Source of the DNA: Syngnathus acus
Taxonomy: Eukaryota; Chordata; Actinopteri; Syngnathiformes; Syngnathidae
Assembly (NCBI RefSeq): GCF_901709675.1
Contig: NC_051092.1
Coordinates: 7,072,491 to 7,136,490, forward strand
Direction of reading: 5' to 3'
DNA length: 64,000 bases
Part shown: positions 63,338 through 64,000 of the stretch, one piece after another
Layout of the letters: each line of letters begins with the position of its first letter
How positions within the stretch are numbered: position 1 is the stretch's first letter
Made by a program: the position numbers and the translations under genes
Notes under the pieces: model-generated
What the model was told of the DNA's origin: nothing
Databases searched by the model: none
The model's input: the letters and a program-made list of their open reading frames with translations, nothing else

Positions 63338-63645
63338 TCCATTCATTATCCGAACGACTTCTCCTTACGAGGGTCGCGGGTGCGCTGGAGCCTGTCCCAG
63401 TTGTCTTTGAGCGCGAGGCGAGGGACACCCTGAACCGGTTACCAGCCAATCGCAGGGCACACATAGACAAGCAAACATTCATACTCACAGTCACACCTAA
63501 GGATAATTCAGAGTGCCCAATTCACCTTAGCTTGTTTTAGAAGGAAACCCACGCAGGCACGGTGAGAACTTGCAACAGGGAGAGTCGAACCCCATACCTG
63601 TGACCTGTGAGGCAACGTGCTAATCAGTACCCCACCGTGCTGCCC
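63338..63645 (-). mobile_element. tRNA-like retroposon, minus-strand copy
   Basis: The minus strand starts GGGCAGCACGGTGGGGTACT, has the B-box-like GGTTCGACTC and ends ATGAATGGA. It matches the family at 26749-27107 with the ATCCATT-type tail at 63338. The flanking sequences resemble an imperfect duplication (CATAAAGA and CATTAAAAG). Confidence 0.75.
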
Positions 63646-64000
63646 ACATTAAAAGTCTCAAATTAAAAAAAAAAATTACATCAAATGAATTAGCCCCCCT
63701 GATGTTAACACGTACTACCTTTTCCCACAGAACAGCGCCTAATCTTCTGCTACAATGTTTTAACAAGATGTAAGAAAAGAGAAAGAGATGTTCAACCATT
63801 CCTCTCCTCTTCCACCTCTCCACAGGTTTTTGATTGTGTTGAGGTCTAGGGACTGAAATAGCAATGGAACGAGCTTGATTCTGATGAAATGTCTGGTGAA
63901 CCATTTCTACTGGGCAATTTTCATATATAAAAAATGTTTTTGCAAAATGAGTTAATTTCAGGGCTTTTAACACATCTGAATCAGGAGTGCCAATAATTAT

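Overview
The window is nuclear DNA of a ray-finned fish, most likely a teleost. It contains spliced vertebrate genes with GT-AG introns, long (CA)n, poly-G and poly-C tracts, and many degraded transposon families typical of teleosts. These include Tc1, piggyBac, hAT, a Ty3/gypsy fragment, an L2-like LINE end and a tRNA-like retroposon ending in ATGGATGG. I could not fix the species. There is no sign of bacterial, plasmid or phage DNA.

Three protein-coding genes are clear and I rebuilt each exon by exon. (1) 790-17447, minus strand: edc4 (Ge-1/Hedls), the scaffold of the mRNA decapping complex; 29 coding exons are present and the last coding part lies beyond the left edge. (2) 19099-20690, minus strand: a four-exon, 127-codon nutf2 gene (NTF2, the RanGDP import carrier), with a probable untranslated first exon near 22.55-22.63 kb. 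(3) 24977-40720, plus strand: ranbp10, 14 exons and 620 codons, a SPRY/LisH/CTLH/CRA subunit of the CTLH (GID-like) ubiquitin ligase. From about 40.7 to 43.6 kb is its likely long 3' UTR.

NUTF2-EDC4 on one strand and RANBP10 facing away is also the arrangement on human 16q22.1, so this is an old syntenic block. The genes that sit between NUTF2 and RANBP10 in human (THAP11, CENPT, TSNAXIP1) are not visible here; the gap holds a broken Ty3/gypsy gag-protease remnant. nutf2 and ranbp10 are head to head, and each promoter carries an ACTACAA-type element like those bound by ZNF143/THAP11. The three genes do not form one pathway: decapping scaffold, nuclear transport of Ran and a ubiquitin ligase subunit are all broadly expressed housekeeping functions.

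From 43.6 kb to the right edge I find no protein-coding gene that I recognise. The first part (44.4-49.6 kb) is transposon debris: an LTR-like piece, a piggyBac transposase pseudogene, a Tc1 transposase pseudogene and two short elements. From 49.6 to 62.3 kb is non-coding sequence with microsatellites and a few motif clusters that could be regulatory. At 62.3-62.7 kb there is a candidate minus-strand promoter (CRE, CCAAT box, TATA-like box, PBX/MEIS decamer) with two possible small exons that join in frame. The window ends in a minus-strand copy of the same tRNA-like retroposon seen in ranbp10 intron 1.

I did not find a clearly novel biological system. The most useful leads are the paired promoter elements, the microsatellite lying directly against a nutf2 splice acceptor, the candidate 62.5-kb transcription unit and the well-preserved retroposon with perfect target-site duplications.
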